From: Paenibacillus odorifer
GTDB taxonomy: Bacteria > Bacillota > Bacilli > Paenibacillales > Paenibacillaceae
Length of the DNA stretch: 64,000 bases
Direction: 5' to 3'
NCBI RefSeq assembly: GCF_000758725.1
Contig: NZ_CP009428.1
Location: 868,001 to 932,000 of the forward strand
Of this stretch, positions 9,134 to 17,408 are shown piece by piece; position 1 is the stretch's first letter, and every line of letters starts with the position of its first letter. The notes under the pieces were generated by a model. It saw only the letters and a program-made list of their open reading frames with translations, searched no databases and was not told the DNA's origin. The position numbers and the translations under genes were made by a program.

Positions 9134-9843
9134 CGGATCGTCGTTTGAGTCGTCGAACTTTATTAGCGGCACTACTAATCCTCATAGTCATTCCAGCTAC
9201 GATTTTATTAGGCATCTTTGTGCTAAATGATCGGAAGTATTATTTTATCAGTCTATTAATAGTTATCTATACGATGATTCCTTTTGCGATGGTGTTCGAG
9301 AACCGGAAGCCGCAGGCGAGGGAGCTGATTGTTATAGCAGTGTTAGCAGCCATTGCCGTGGCGGGACGCGCAGCCTTTTTTATGTTGCCGCAGTTTAAGC
9401 CAGTGGTTGCTATTGTCATCATCGCAGGGGTAAGCTTGGGTGCGGAGGCAGGGTTTCTGGTTGGCGCTGTTGCAGGTTTTGTCTCGAATTTCTTCTTTGG
9501 GCAGGGTCCTTGGACGCCTTGGCAAATGTTTTGTTTTGGCATCATTGGCTTCCTGGCGGGCATTTTCTTCAAGAAGGGTCTGCTTAAAAAGAATAAGCTT
9601 TCGCTATGTATATTCGGAGGCTTAGCGACGTTTTTCGTATACGGAGGCATTATCAATATAGGCTCGTTGATGATGTTCACTTCAGAGTTCTCCTGGCCGG
9701 CTTTAATGACCACTTATATTTCAGGTTTTTGGTTTGATATGGTGCATGCGATCTCGACGGTGGTATTTTTGTTTTTTATTGCTAATCCTATGATTGAGAA
9801 GTTGGATCGGATAAAAACGAAATATGGGTTGATTGAGCCTTAG
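9115..9843 (+). CDS. ECF transporter substrate-binding (S) component, probably for cobalamin
   Basis: This 242-residue hydrophobic protein has about six membrane helices (first at 15-35). It carries features of the ECF S-component superfamily, including a small-residue-rich AVAGRAAF segment and SNFFFGQGPWTPWQM (about 123-137). The start overlaps the ATPase gene by 19 bp, so the transporter genes are translationally linked. S components set substrate specificity. The upstream cobalamin riboswitch and the two DUF4430 proteins make a corrinoid the most likely substrate, analogous to CbrT-type transporters. I cannot tell from sequence whether intact cobalamin or a precursor is carried. No strong terminator follows directly; a structured repeat does. 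Confidence 0.85.
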   Translation: MSKKQITDRRLSRRTLLAALLILIVIPATILLGIFVLNDRKYYFISLLIVIYTMIPFAMVFENRKPQARELIVIAVLAAIAVAGRAAFFMLPQFKPVVAIVIIAGVSLGAEAGFLVGAVAGFVSNFFFGQGPWTPWQMFCFGIIGFLAGIFFKKGLLKKNKLSLCIFGGLATFFVYGGIINIGSLMMFTSEFSWPALMTTYISGFWFDMVHAISTVVFLFFIANPMIEKLDRIKTKYGLIEP

Positions 9844-9904
9844 GTTCTTGGTGTTAGCTTTTGGACGTTGTGCGCTGTGGGCTTTTTACGCTGGCGGACG
9901 CTCC

Positions 9905-10062
9905 GAGAACGGACTATTGTTCCAATCGCTGTTGTGTCCAGATTTTTTTGAATTTTTAACCTCAACGGTAAAATCCGGACACAGCATATGCTTACGAAGT
10001 GAGCTTTCCTTCGGAAAGCTTTCGGGCGAACGATCACGCTTTTCCACAATCAGTCCGTTCTC
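9905..10062 (-). repeat. Structured intergenic repeat, copy A (inverted relative to copy B)
   Basis: Read on the minus strand, this stretch matches the segment at 25230-25365 over about 130 bp. It contains an identical hairpin (AGCTTTCC, GAA loop, GGAAAGCT; plus coordinates 10002-10020) and a second 13-bp stem (9970-9982 with 9934-9947, one G-T wobble). Its ends are an 11-bp perfect inverted repeat, GAGAACGGACT (9905-9915) and AGTCCGTTCTC (10052-10062). It lies between the convergent ends of the ECF operon and the MFS gene. No protein is encoded. The rest of 9844-10247 holds minor palindromes around GTGGCT/AGCCAC near 10165-10200 but no gene. Confidence 0.75.
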
Positions 10063-10247
10063 TCCGCTGCTATCAGCGCGAATTCCAAAACAGAAACACA
10101 CAAACACACAAACTAAAGGCTCAGCGCCTCCCGCTTCAGTTTTTAGCGGAAGGGGGAGGGGAACTAGTGGCTACGAATCAAGCCACTGTGACAAGCCACT
10201 GAAAAGAGAATATACCTAGTAGCGATGCTCCTAGGTGAAAACTTATA

Positions 10248-10289
10248 AAAACAGGCGATGTTCCGGTATCCGGCATCGCCTGTTTTTTT
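10248..10289. terminator. Bidirectional intrinsic terminator
   Basis: AAAACAGGCGATG pairs with CATCGCCTGTTTT around a short GC-rich loop. Seven Ts follow on the plus strand, and a T-rich tract follows on the minus strand. It serves the minus-strand MFS gene ending at 10297 and can stop readthrough from the ECF operon. Confidence 0.85.
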
Positions 10290-10296
10290 GATTCAC

Positions 10297-11571
10297 TTAA
10301 CGTTCAGCAACAACTTTGTGCGGGGGAACCCCAGCATCGGGCTGCTTATGAGTGGCTTCAAGTGTGGAGAGGTCGCCGTCCAGTGTTTTGAGTCCGGGGA
10401 GCAGCAAGGCAGCGCTGGCACAGAGCAGTGGAAGCAATCCGGCGATGACAAAAAGCGCAGGCACGCCATAGAGTTCAGCAATCGCGGCGCCGGCAAAAGC
10501 ACCAAAAGGCTGCAAGCCGCCACCGATTAAAAAACGGATGGAGTTGACTCTTCCTTGCAGATTACCCGGAACCAGACGTCCATGGAGTGAAGAGCTTAAG
10601 GAACCGAAGAAGGGAGCTATCGTTCCGGTGGCGAATACGGCGGCGAGAGCAAAAGAAAAACTAGGAAATAACCCCCATAATGTTGTTACTAAACCGATGG
10701 TCCCCAGACTGCCGAGCATGACAAACCGCCTCTTTTTAATTTCCCCTATCATGGAAATGATGCTTAGCCCGACTAAGGTTCCAAGTGCGAAAACTGTACT
10801 AAGTGTGCCCATCGTCGCCGCATCACGGTGGAGCACTTCGCGTACAAAAGGAACCATCATGGTCCAGACGGCAATGGAGCTTAGATTACTAATAGAGGCC
10901 ATCATCATTATCGTAAGCATGGCGGGGAATTGTTTATAGAAGGTAAAACCCTCAGCTATTTCGCGAACATAGACGGTAATGGAGAAACGGCCTGGAGCTG
11001 GAGAGGGCTTGGGTAGCTTCTGCAGGCACAGCAAGGTAGTGATGGCCGCAACGTAACATAACATGTTGATGCTAAGGGCTGGCAGTGCTCCACTGGCAGC
11101 GGTCAACGCCCCAGCCAGGGCGGGGCCTAGCAAGACTGCTGCACTTTTGCTGCCATCGATGATAGCAAAAGCCCGCACCAGCTTCCGGCTATCGGCAACG
11201 CCGGGAATAACAGCCATGGCTGTTGGCATGAACAGAGCGGCGCAGGCCCCGCTGAGACCAGCAGCGACAAACAGATGCCACAGCTGCAGTTGGCCAGCCA
11301 GACCCATGCCTAGCGGCAGTGCTATAGCTAACAGGCGAATGGCTGCCAAGCAGGCCATAAAGCGTACCCGGTGGAGTCGGTCGGACAGCGGCGAGCCCAG
11401 CAAGCGCAGCAGCAGCTCAGGTATGCCGGAGCTGAGCGCGAGTGCTCCCATCGCTAGTTTGGAACCCGTCAGCTCATAGACGAGCCATTCCATAGCCAAC
11501 AAGCCAAAAGCATCCCCAAAAGCACTTAAAGTTATGGTTGAGAGTAAACCATAATAGCTGCGTTTTATCAT
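10297..11571 (-). CDS. MFS transporter (drug-efflux type)
   Basis: This 424-residue protein has about twelve hydrophobic helices and the major facilitator loop signature GSPLSDRLHRVRFM (about 58-71) between helices 2 and 3, close to the G-x-x-x-D-R-x-x-R/K pattern. The layout is like the MFS_3/macrolide-exporter branch. A GAAAGGAG site precedes ATG 11571. It follows an ArsR-like regulator gene with a gap of about 75 bp on the same strand, so the two are probably co-transcribed from the palindrome-rich promoter at 12.6 kb. That arrangement suggests efflux of a compound sensed by the regulator. The substrate is unknown. Confidence 0.85.
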   Translation of the reverse strand: MIKRSYYGLLSTITLSAFGDAFGLLAMEWLVYELTGSKLAMGALALSSGIPELLLRLLGSPLSDRLHRVRFMACLAAIRLLAIALPLGMGLAGQLQLWHLFVAAGLSGACAALFMPTAMAVIPGVADSRKLVRAFAIIDGSKSAAVLLGPALAGALTAASGALPALSINMLCYVAAITTLLCLQKLPKPSPAPGRFSITVYVREIAEGFTFYKQFPAMLTIMMMASISNLSSIAVWTMMVPFVREVLHRDAATMGTLSTVFALGTLVGLSIISMIGEIKKRRFVMLGSLGTIGLVTTLWGLFPSFSFALAAVFATGTIAPFFGSLSSSLHGRLVPGNLQGRVNSIRFLIGGGLQPFGAFAGAAIAELYGVPALFVIAGLLPLLCASAALLLPGLKTLDGDLSTLEATHKQPDAGVPPHKVVAER

Positions 11572-11646
11572 AGCCTGTTCACTCCTTTCTTATATTTCTC
11601 GCATATACGCTTACCGTCCTTATAAGGACGCTTAAGGCGTTTATGC

Positions 11647-12552
11647 TTAATTCTCCAAATACGACCCAATCTGCTGCGGTAGCCCATTTAAGGCTTCCAA
11701 TCGCAGGCTGTACGATGTGCTTTTAACGTTGGTATGGACAATGACCAGCCCTGCTGCGCGCAACGCGATCAGATGGTAGTGGATTGTACTTTTAGAAAGT
11801 CCGACTTCCCGCACGATTTCCGTGAAATTCAACTGCTTGCCTGTAAGCAGACGAAGGATATACAGCCGCGTCTCATCCGAGAGTGCCCGGGTAAGTCGAA
11901 GTAGTGCTGGAGCAGGCCGGCCAGCTTCGGGAGGGAGAACATCACAAGAGTAGCTAGTGAACACGAATTCATCAAACATAGAGGTGGTGACCAGTGGGCG
12001 GGCATGATATTGCGGAATGATAATGACCTTCTTCAGACGTTCGGTTGGATAGAGGCGCATTCCGTCGGTTGCTGCTTCAAAGACTTCCATATCATTGTTC
12101 CCATTCAGTGTCGTTCGTCTTGACTCGGCTTCCTGTTCAAGCCCTTTGAGGATATTAGGGTCGATTCCATTGAAGTAACCCGCGTTCCATTCGCGCAGGA
12201 TGTCAGAGGCAGTGTCTCTTAGCTCGGAAAGATTAGAGGGGACCGATTGGCCGAAACGTCCAGATATTTCATACAGTTCACCCGAAGTTAACCCATCAAA
12301 CCAATCCAGAAAGCTGCTAACCGAACGTTCTACTGGACAGCACCAAATATAGGGAGCCAAACTGAAATCATCAAGTTTCTTAACGACCTCTTGCATTTTA
12401 CGAAGCAACATCGGGGCAAATCTTGCTTGGACTTCACGTACCCAGAGCTTACCGGAATCCATAGCAGTATGGTTCTGCTTGCTTAGAAAAGCAGTCATAC
12501 TGTTCACACATTCATACATGGGGGCAAAATCGACTTCTACTTTATATTCCAT
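11647..12552 (-). CDS. ArsR-like winged-helix transcriptional regulator with N-terminal sensor region
   Basis: I prefer the ATG at 12552 (MEYKVEVDF), which follows GAATGGAG; the frame also allows a start four codons earlier. The protein is about 301 residues. The C-terminal 90 residues form an ArsR-type winged helix: SDETRLYILRLLTGKQLNFT, then a recognition region GLSKSTIHYHL and a wing around VIVHTNVKSTSYSL. The N-terminal 200 residues do not match a family I can name and may bind a ligand. It is the first gene of a two-gene unit with the MFS exporter. Two palindromes in its promoter suggest autoregulation and control of the exporter. Confidence 0.8.
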   Translation of the reverse strand: MEYKVEVDFAPMYECVNSMTAFLSKQNHTAMDSGKLWVREVQARFAPMLLRKMQEVVKKLDDFSLAPYIWCCPVERSVSSFLDWFDGLTSGELYEISGRFGQSVPSNLSELRDTASDILREWNAGYFNGIDPNILKGLEQEAESRRTTLNGNNDMEVFEAATDGMRLYPTERLKKVIIIPQYHARPLVTTSMFDEFVFTSYSCDVLPPEAGRPAPALLRLTRALSDETRLYILRLLTGKQLNFTEIVREVGLSKSTIHYHLIALRAAGLVIVHTNVKSTSYSLRLEALNGLPQQIGSYLEN

Positions 12553-12594
12553 GAGCTTCTCCATTCTTTGAGTAAGTTACTGAAACAATTATTT

Positions 12595-12655
12595 GTTCTA
12601 TAATTATAGAACTTATTATTAGTTTTATTGTAAACGAACTAAAATTCGTTTTCAA
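12595..12655 (-). promoter_or_regulatory. Promoter with two operator-like palindromes for the ArsR-like/MFS operon
   Basis: On the minus strand, TTGAAA (plus 12650-12655) and TACAAT (plus 12627-12632) are exactly 17 bp apart. The spacer is part of a near-perfect 28-bp palindrome (12628-12655) with arms TTGTAAACGAA and TTCGTTTTCAA. A second, perfect 18-bp palindrome, GTTCTATAATTATAGAAC (12595-12612), lies just past the predicted transcription start. Both sites suit a dimeric ArsR-type repressor. Confidence 0.7.
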
Positions 12656-12694
12656 TAGCCATTCGACTGAAAAACAAAAGAAATTTTAATTACG

Positions 12695-12739
12695 AAAAAA
12701 AGACAGTTCCGGTAGGCACATTTTGTGCACTAGGAACTG
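12695..12739 (-). terminator. Intrinsic terminator for the small membrane protein gene
   Basis: CAGTTCC (12704-12710) pairs with GGAACTG (12733-12739), with an inner GCAC/GTGC stem. On the minus strand a run of seven Ts follows (plus 12695-12701). It ends the minus-strand transcript of the gene at 12813. Confidence 0.75.
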
Positions 12740-12812
12740 GCTTTTGATGTCTACACAATTTATATACTTTTTAGGAGTTCCACTTTCTGTCTTCAGGCTC
12801 ATAATGAAGAGA

Positions 12813-13121
12813 CTAGGTTAAGAAGTAGCCCACAGCAAAGATCAGCGCAACAATAAAGTAATGAAGCCAGTTATTCCTACCGAAGACAAACTTACCGTTG
12901 AGCCATCGGGAGATAAGACAGGTGAGAAAACCGATAATAAACCAAATGAAGTTAAGCGGTTTACATAAGGCATAAAGGGTGATGACGACTAACGTAATAT
13001 GAGAAAGCAAAAACAAATAAATATAACCCACAGCAGATTTAGCGGAGCCCTTAATTAGAATCCCCACTGCCCCAAGCACACTAACCATTCCATACAAGAT
13101 TATAAGGCTTGAACCTATCAT
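12813..13121 (-). CDS. Small integral membrane protein, unknown function
   Basis: About 102 residues if started at ATG 13121 (MIGSSLIILYG), which has GGGGGTG seven bases upstream. An ATG five codons earlier lacks a ribosome binding site. Nearly the whole protein is hydrophobic, with four probable helices (about 5-25, 30-52, 56-75, 82-100) and short charged loops (KGSAKSA, SRWLNGK). I do not recognise the family. It is divergent from the MerR-type regulator at 13204, and a palindrome lies between them. Confidence 0.6.
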   Translation of the reverse strand: MIGSSLIILYGMVSVLGAVGILIKGSAKSAVGYIYLFLLSHITLVVITLYALCKPLNFIWFIIGFLTCLISRWLNGKFVFGRNNWLHYFIVALIFAVGYFLT

Positions 13122-13151
13122 TTGATGCACCCCCATTAATAAAATTAAACG

Positions 13152-13180
13152 TTGCGGGGTTAACCCCGTGTCAATTTATA
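13152..13180 (+). promoter_or_regulatory. MerR-style promoter with palindrome in the spacer
   Basis: TTGCGG (13152-13157) and TTTATA (13175-13180) could form a -35/-10 pair with a 17-bp spacer. A perfect 14-bp palindrome, CGGGGTTAACCCCG (13155-13168), sits between and over these elements. MerR-family activators typically bind dyads placed between -35 and -10, so this is a candidate autoregulatory site. Confidence 0.5.
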
Positions 13181-13203
13181 TTTGTATGGAGGAGGTTGTA
13201 CTT

Positions 13204-13557
13204 TTGCGAATCGGTGAATTTATAGCCCTAACAGGAACTACGAAAGACACCATCAGACATTATGAGGATCTGGACTTGATTATGTCCAAGGGACCAGATG
13301 GTAAACGGATGTATACAGAGCAGCATCTGGCAGATTATTTTGTCATTCAAGAGTTGAAAAGTTATGGAGTTATACTAAGGGATATCCAGTCTATTTTTAA
13401 ATTGAAAAGGAGTTATGGGTGTGGCCATGCAAAGTTGATTAAGGAAGTAGGTGAATCTCTGAATCTTCAGCTGGACGGATTGAGACAAGAAGAATTGGAA
13501 CTCCGTAATCGGATACAGATGCTTGAAAGGCTGGTCCAACAGATTGCTGAAATATAA
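13204..13557 (+). CDS. MerR-family transcriptional regulator
   Basis: I place the start at TTG 13204, eight bases after GGAGGAGG (13188-13195), giving 117 residues that begin MRIGEFIALTG. The frame can be extended 12 codons upstream but without a ribosome binding site. The N-terminal winged helix carries the MerR pattern: RIGEFIALTGTTKDTIRHYE, then DLDLI and the wing residues GKRMYTEQ. A long C-terminal helix (about 75-115) should form the dimer coiled coil. A single Cys-containing segment (SYGCGHAKL) precedes that helix. The MATE transporter and glutathione synthase follow, suggesting control of a detoxification response. The inducer is unknown. Confidence 0.85.
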   Translation: MRIGEFIALTGTTKDTIRHYEDLDLIMSKGPDGKRMYTEQHLADYFVIQELKSYGVILRDIQSIFKLKRSYGCGHAKLIKEVGESLNLQLDGLRQEELELRNRIQMLERLVQQIAEI

Positions 13558-13605
13558 TCAATTGATTATATAAGTGTTTGGTTATATAATAAATCTGAAA
13601 ATCAG

Positions 13606-14979
13606 ATGAAGAAGGTGTTATTAGATTTGAAGGAATTGCAGGGCATGAATGATTTGACTCAGGGTCCTATTATGCCTACCTTAATGAAATTAACGCTTCC
13701 CATTATTGCGACGAATTTCATCTCCACAACTTATGGCCTCGTCGATATGATTTGGGTTGGAAGATTAGGAAGTGGTCCTGTTGCCGCGATTGGCACGGCG
13801 AGTTTTTTCATTAATCTAGCGATTGCATTGTCGACTATGATTACGATCGGTACAGGGATTAAGGTTGCGTTTTGTATGGGATCTGGCCAGATAGAGAAGG
13901 CTAAATCTTATATGAAAAACGGGTTTATGATGTCTATTTTATTAGGACTTCTCTATATGAGTTTAGTTCTGTTGACCAACAATCAGTTGATTGGTTTTTT
14001 TGATCTTGGAAGTGATGAAGTTGAACGGATGGCACGACAATTTTTAATGATTTCGATCTTCGGGACGGTATTTTCCATCGTAAATACTTTGTTTGCCACA
14101 CTCTTAAACTCGATGGGAAATAGTAAACAACCGTTTCAGATCTTCTCCGTTGGTCTTATGGTTAATATCGTCCTTGATCCATTTTTAATTTTTGGCTGGG
14201 GCAGTTTTGAAGGTTGGGGAGTAGCGGGGGCGGCCACGGCAACATTGACAGCGAACATTTTAGTTACGGCTCTTTTTATCATAAAGACAAGAAAGTCAGA
14301 AATCATTTCGAACACATCAGCATGGGACAGTCGTCAAATGAAAGAAGTAATCCGTATGGGACTTCCGATCACAATCCAACGGGTCACCTTTACGCTCATA
14401 TCGATCGTCATTGCTAAGATCATAGTACGTTTTGGCGCGGATGCGATTGCGGTGCAAAAAGTAGGGATTCAAATTGAATCTATTTCTTATATGACTATTG
14501 GAGGACTACAGGGAGCTATTGCTGCCTTTTTTGGACAAAATTATGGAGCACGCCGATTGGACCGTATAGGGCAGGGATATCGTAAGGCTTTGATCTTAAC
14601 CTCCATCTTTGGCGTGATCATATCGCTTATATTTATTGCGTTCCCGCAGCAGCTATTTTCCTTGTTTTTATCAGATCAGACAAGCCTGGAATTAGGCACT
14701 GATTATATGCGCATCATTGGCTACTCACAATTATTTATGTGTATGGAATTGATGACAGTAGGTGCTTTTAACGGCATTGGCCAAACTCATATCCCGCCGA
14801 TCTTCAGTATTACATTTACTGCACTGCGAATTCCACTAGCCTTGATTTTATCCGAACCTTTTGGCCTGAATGGGGTGTGGATGTCGATTGCTCTAAGCAG
14901 TGTGTTTAAAGGGGTTATTCTTGTGTTCTGGTTTAGAAGATCTTTATTCAAAATGAACAAACAGCAGATAAACTACTAA
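13606..14979 (+). CDS. MATE-family multidrug efflux transporter
   Basis: This 457-residue protein (or 444 if translation starts at ATG 13645, MNDLTQGPIMPTLMKLTLP, the usual MATE N-terminus) has about twelve hydrophobic segments in two homologous halves. Typical family stretches are TTYGLVDMIWVGRLG near the first two helices and IGGLQGAIAAFFGQNYGARR in the second half. MATE proteins export cationic or aromatic compounds using Na+ or H+ gradients. It lies 48 bp after a MerR-type regulator gene and about 20 bp before a glutathione synthase gene on the same strand, so a drug or oxidative-stress role is likely. Confidence 0.9.
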   Translation: MKKVLLDLKELQGMNDLTQGPIMPTLMKLTLPIIATNFISTTYGLVDMIWVGRLGSGPVAAIGTASFFINLAIALSTMITIGTGIKVAFCMGSGQIEKAKSYMKNGFMMSILLGLLYMSLVLLTNNQLIGFFDLGSDEVERMARQFLMISIFGTVFSIVNTLFATLLNSMGNSKQPFQIFSVGLMVNIVLDPFLIFGWGSFEGWGVAGAATATLTANILVTALFIIKTRKSEIISNTSAWDSRQMKEVIRMGLPITIQRVTFTLISIVIAKIIVRFGADAIAVQKVGIQIESISYMTIGGLQGAIAAFFGQNYGARRLDRIGQGYRKALILTSIFGVIISLIFIAFPQQLFSLFLSDQTSLELGTDYMRIIGYSQLFMCMELMTVGAFNGIGQTHIPPIFSITFTALRIPLALILSEPFGLNGVWMSIALSSVFKGVILVFWFRRSLFKMNKQQINY

Positions 14980-14998
14980 GCAAAGGATGATCGTTGAA

Positions 14999-17329
14999 AT
15001 GGCTTTATTAAATCGTAAACTCATACAGCTTCTAAGGGATAACCATTTGAATAAGGAGCTTTTTCACGGCGAATTTGGACTGGAAAAAGAAAATGTCAGA
15101 GTGGATCCAGAGGGAAGACTGGCGCTGACACCACATCCTAAAGCTTTTGGCAACAAAATGGAGAACCCGTATATTCAAACCGACTTCTCAGAGAGTCAAA
15201 TTGAAATGGTCACCCCCTCTTTTGATTCTATTGATGAGACTTATAACTTTCTGGAGGCGCTGCAGGATATTGTGTCGCTTGAGCTCAAGGAAGAATATCT
15301 GTGGCCAAGTAGTAATCCTCCGAGGTTACCGAATGATCAGGACATCCCCATTGCCAAGATGGGTAATCCGATTGAGGATGAATACAGACATCAGCTAGCA
15401 GACAAATACGGTCGCAAAAGACAATTGCTGAGCGGAATCCATTACAATTTCTCTTTTGATGAACAATTTCTGCGACAGCTTCATGACATCGCAGATCCGC
15501 AGGTGAGCTTTAAAGAATTCAAAGACGCTACCTACTTAAAAATAGCCCGCAACCTATTGCGGTACCGTTGGCTTCTCATCTATTTAACAGGCGCCAGCCC
15601 TGTTTTTGATAAGACATATATGGAACAATGTGTAGCTCGCGGGGAATCAGATGACGACAAAAGCTTTTATTATCAGAATATGAATTCACTGCGGAATAGC
15701 GAATGTGGGTATCGAAACGAAAAACCTCTTTATGTATCTTTTGCTTCGTTAAAGGATTATGTTCATGATTTACAAGCTTTGATCGAATCGGAAGAATTAT
15801 TAAGTGTAAAAGAGTTTTATAGTCCGGTTAGAGTGAAGACAGCAAGAGGCAAACATCCTTTAGAGGAACTGATGCAAGATGGGATAGCTTATTTGGAGCT
15901 TCGGTTTATTGATTTGAATCCACTCTACAAAATAGGAATCGGCAAAGAAACGATGATTTTCATTCATCTTTTTATCCTGTATATGCTGCTGAAGGAGGAC
16001 GAACCGTTCGGAGTAGAGGATCAGAAGCTGGCGAATCTTAATCATGATCAACTAATCATGGAAGGAATAAAGGGATGTTTGCATGATTACGGGGATTCAT
16101 GTACAACGATGGAGCAGCAGGCATTAACTTGTATTCATGAGATGCAGGATATGATCCAACTGTTGAACCCGGAGAATGAACTGTTTTTGAACGTTTTGCA
16201 TGGAGCTAAGAATAAAATTGTAGAGCCAGACCGGAGCTTTGCAGCTATTGTGAAGTCGAAAGTTCAGCAATCCTCTTTTGTACAATACCATCTGAATAAA
16301 GCTAAACAATATGCTAAGGAAAGTCTTGCGAATGGATACCGTTTTGTGGGATATGAGGATCTGGAGCTATCTACACAGCTTCTTTTGAAGGCAGCGGTTA
16401 AACGTGGCATTAAGTTTCAATTGATCGATCGGGAAGAGAACTTTGTAGTGCTTACGCAAGGTGATCATAAAGAATATATTAAGCAAGCTACGAAGACCTC
16501 CCTTGATTCTTATAGTACGGTATTAATCATGGAGAATAAGATCGTTACGAAAGAAGTTCTTAAACAGCAAGGCATTCGGGTTCCCGCAGGAGAAGCTTTT
16601 CGAAATCTGGAAGAGGCAATGAATGCGCATAGCACTTACCGTAACAAGGCTATTGTGATTAAGCCCAAATCAACCAATTTTGGACTCGGCATTACTATTT
16701 TTACAGACGACTTCTCTAAAGAAGATTATCAAAAAGCTTTCGAAATCGCCTTCGAATTTGATCGAACTGTGCTACTAGAGGAGTTCATGACGGGAAAAGA
16801 ATATCGTTTTCTTGTCATGGGTGATGAAGTAGTCGGAGTATTGCACCGTGTTCCTGCGAATGTGATTGGAGATGGTGTACATACGATTGAACAACTGGTG
16901 CACGAGAAGAATAAGGATCCGTTAAGAGGCCGCGGGTACAAGACACCACTTGAGAAAATTCAGATCGGTGAAGCAGAAGCGATGTTCTTGAACAACCACG
17001 CTCAGGCTTGGAGTGATATTCCTCCATTAAACGAAGTCATCTATCTTCGGGAGAACTCTAATATTAGCACGGGTGGTGACAGCCTGGATTTTACGGATGA
17101 GATCCCAGATAGTTATAAGGCTCTGGCGATTCAAGCGGCTAAAGCTGCGGGCGCCACTTTTTGTGGAGTGGATATGATGATTGATGACATCAAGGAAGAA
17201 GCCAATGCTACCAACTATAGCGTTATTGAGATTAACTTTAATCCAGCGATTCATATTCATTGTTATCCTTATAAAGGGAAGAACCGAAAGGCGGATGAAC
17301 GGATTCTGGATCTATTATTTGGGGAATAA
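14999..17329 (+). CDS. gshF: Bifunctional glutamate-cysteine ligase / glutathione synthetase
   Basis: I prefer ATG 14999 (MALLNRKLIQLL), nine bases after AAAGGATGA, giving 776 residues; an ATG four codons earlier is too close to that site. The N-terminal part (about 15-450) is a gamma-proteobacterial-type glutamate-cysteine ligase (GEFGLEKENVRVD, TDFSESQIEMVTP, LLSGIHYNFSF). The C-terminal part (about 490-770) is an ATP-grasp domain with KPKSTNFGLGITIF and a final EINFNPAIHIHCYPYKG. This fusion makes glutathione from Glu, Cys and Gly in the cytoplasm and is known from Listeria, Streptococcus and some bacilli. Being the last gene of a MerR-MATE unit suggests inducible thiol supply. A strong terminator follows. 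Confidence 0.93.
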   Translation: MALLNRKLIQLLRDNHLNKELFHGEFGLEKENVRVDPEGRLALTPHPKAFGNKMENPYIQTDFSESQIEMVTPSFDSIDETYNFLEALQDIVSLELKEEYLWPSSNPPRLPNDQDIPIAKMGNPIEDEYRHQLADKYGRKRQLLSGIHYNFSFDEQFLRQLHDIADPQVSFKEFKDATYLKIARNLLRYRWLLIYLTGASPVFDKTYMEQCVARGESDDDKSFYYQNMNSLRNSECGYRNEKPLYVSFASLKDYVHDLQALIESEELLSVKEFYSPVRVKTARGKHPLEELMQDGIAYLELRFIDLNPLYKIGIGKETMIFIHLFILYMLLKEDEPFGVEDQKLANLNHDQLIMEGIKGCLHDYGDSCTTMEQQALTCIHEMQDMIQLLNPENELFLNVLHGAKNKIVEPDRSFAAIVKSKVQQSSFVQYHLNKAKQYAKESLANGYRFVGYEDLELSTQLLLKAAVKRGIKFQLIDREENFVVLTQGDHKEYIKQATKTSLDSYSTVLIMENKIVTKEVLKQQGIRVPAGEAFRNLEEAMNAHSTYRNKAIVIKPKSTNFGLGITIFTDDFSKEDYQKAFEIAFEFDRTVLLEEFMTGKEYRFLVMGDEVVGVLHRVPANVIGDGVHTIEQLVHEKNKDPLRGRGYKTPLEKIQIGEAEAMFLNNHAQAWSDIPPLNEVIYLRENSNISTGGDSLDFTDEIPDSYKALAIQAAKAAGATFCGVDMMIDDIKEEANATNYSVIEINFNPAIHIHCYPYKGKNRKADERILDLLFGE

Positions 17330-17330
17330 A

Positions 17331-17370
17331 CAGAAGCTCAACCAGTACCTTTGGTTGAGCTTCTGTTTTT
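17331..17370 (+). terminator. Intrinsic terminator after gshF
   Basis: CAGAAGCTCAACCA pairs with TGGTTGAGCTTCTG around a short loop, followed directly by TTTTT. It ends the MerR-MATE-gshF transcript. Confidence 0.9.
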
Positions 17371-17408
17371 AAAGGAGAAATCCGCTTCCCACCCACTACA
17401 TGTTCATG

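Noticed and set aside
9905..10062. Insertion sequence with transposase
   Set aside because: The element has terminal inverted repeats but is under 200 bp and has no transposase; no IS is seen anywhere in the window.
9833..10219. 128-codon plus-strand frame after the ECF operon, with smaller frames on both strands
   Set aside because: The frames fall over the structured repeat, whose stems and second copy explain the sequence; the products are low-complexity and lack ribosome binding sites.
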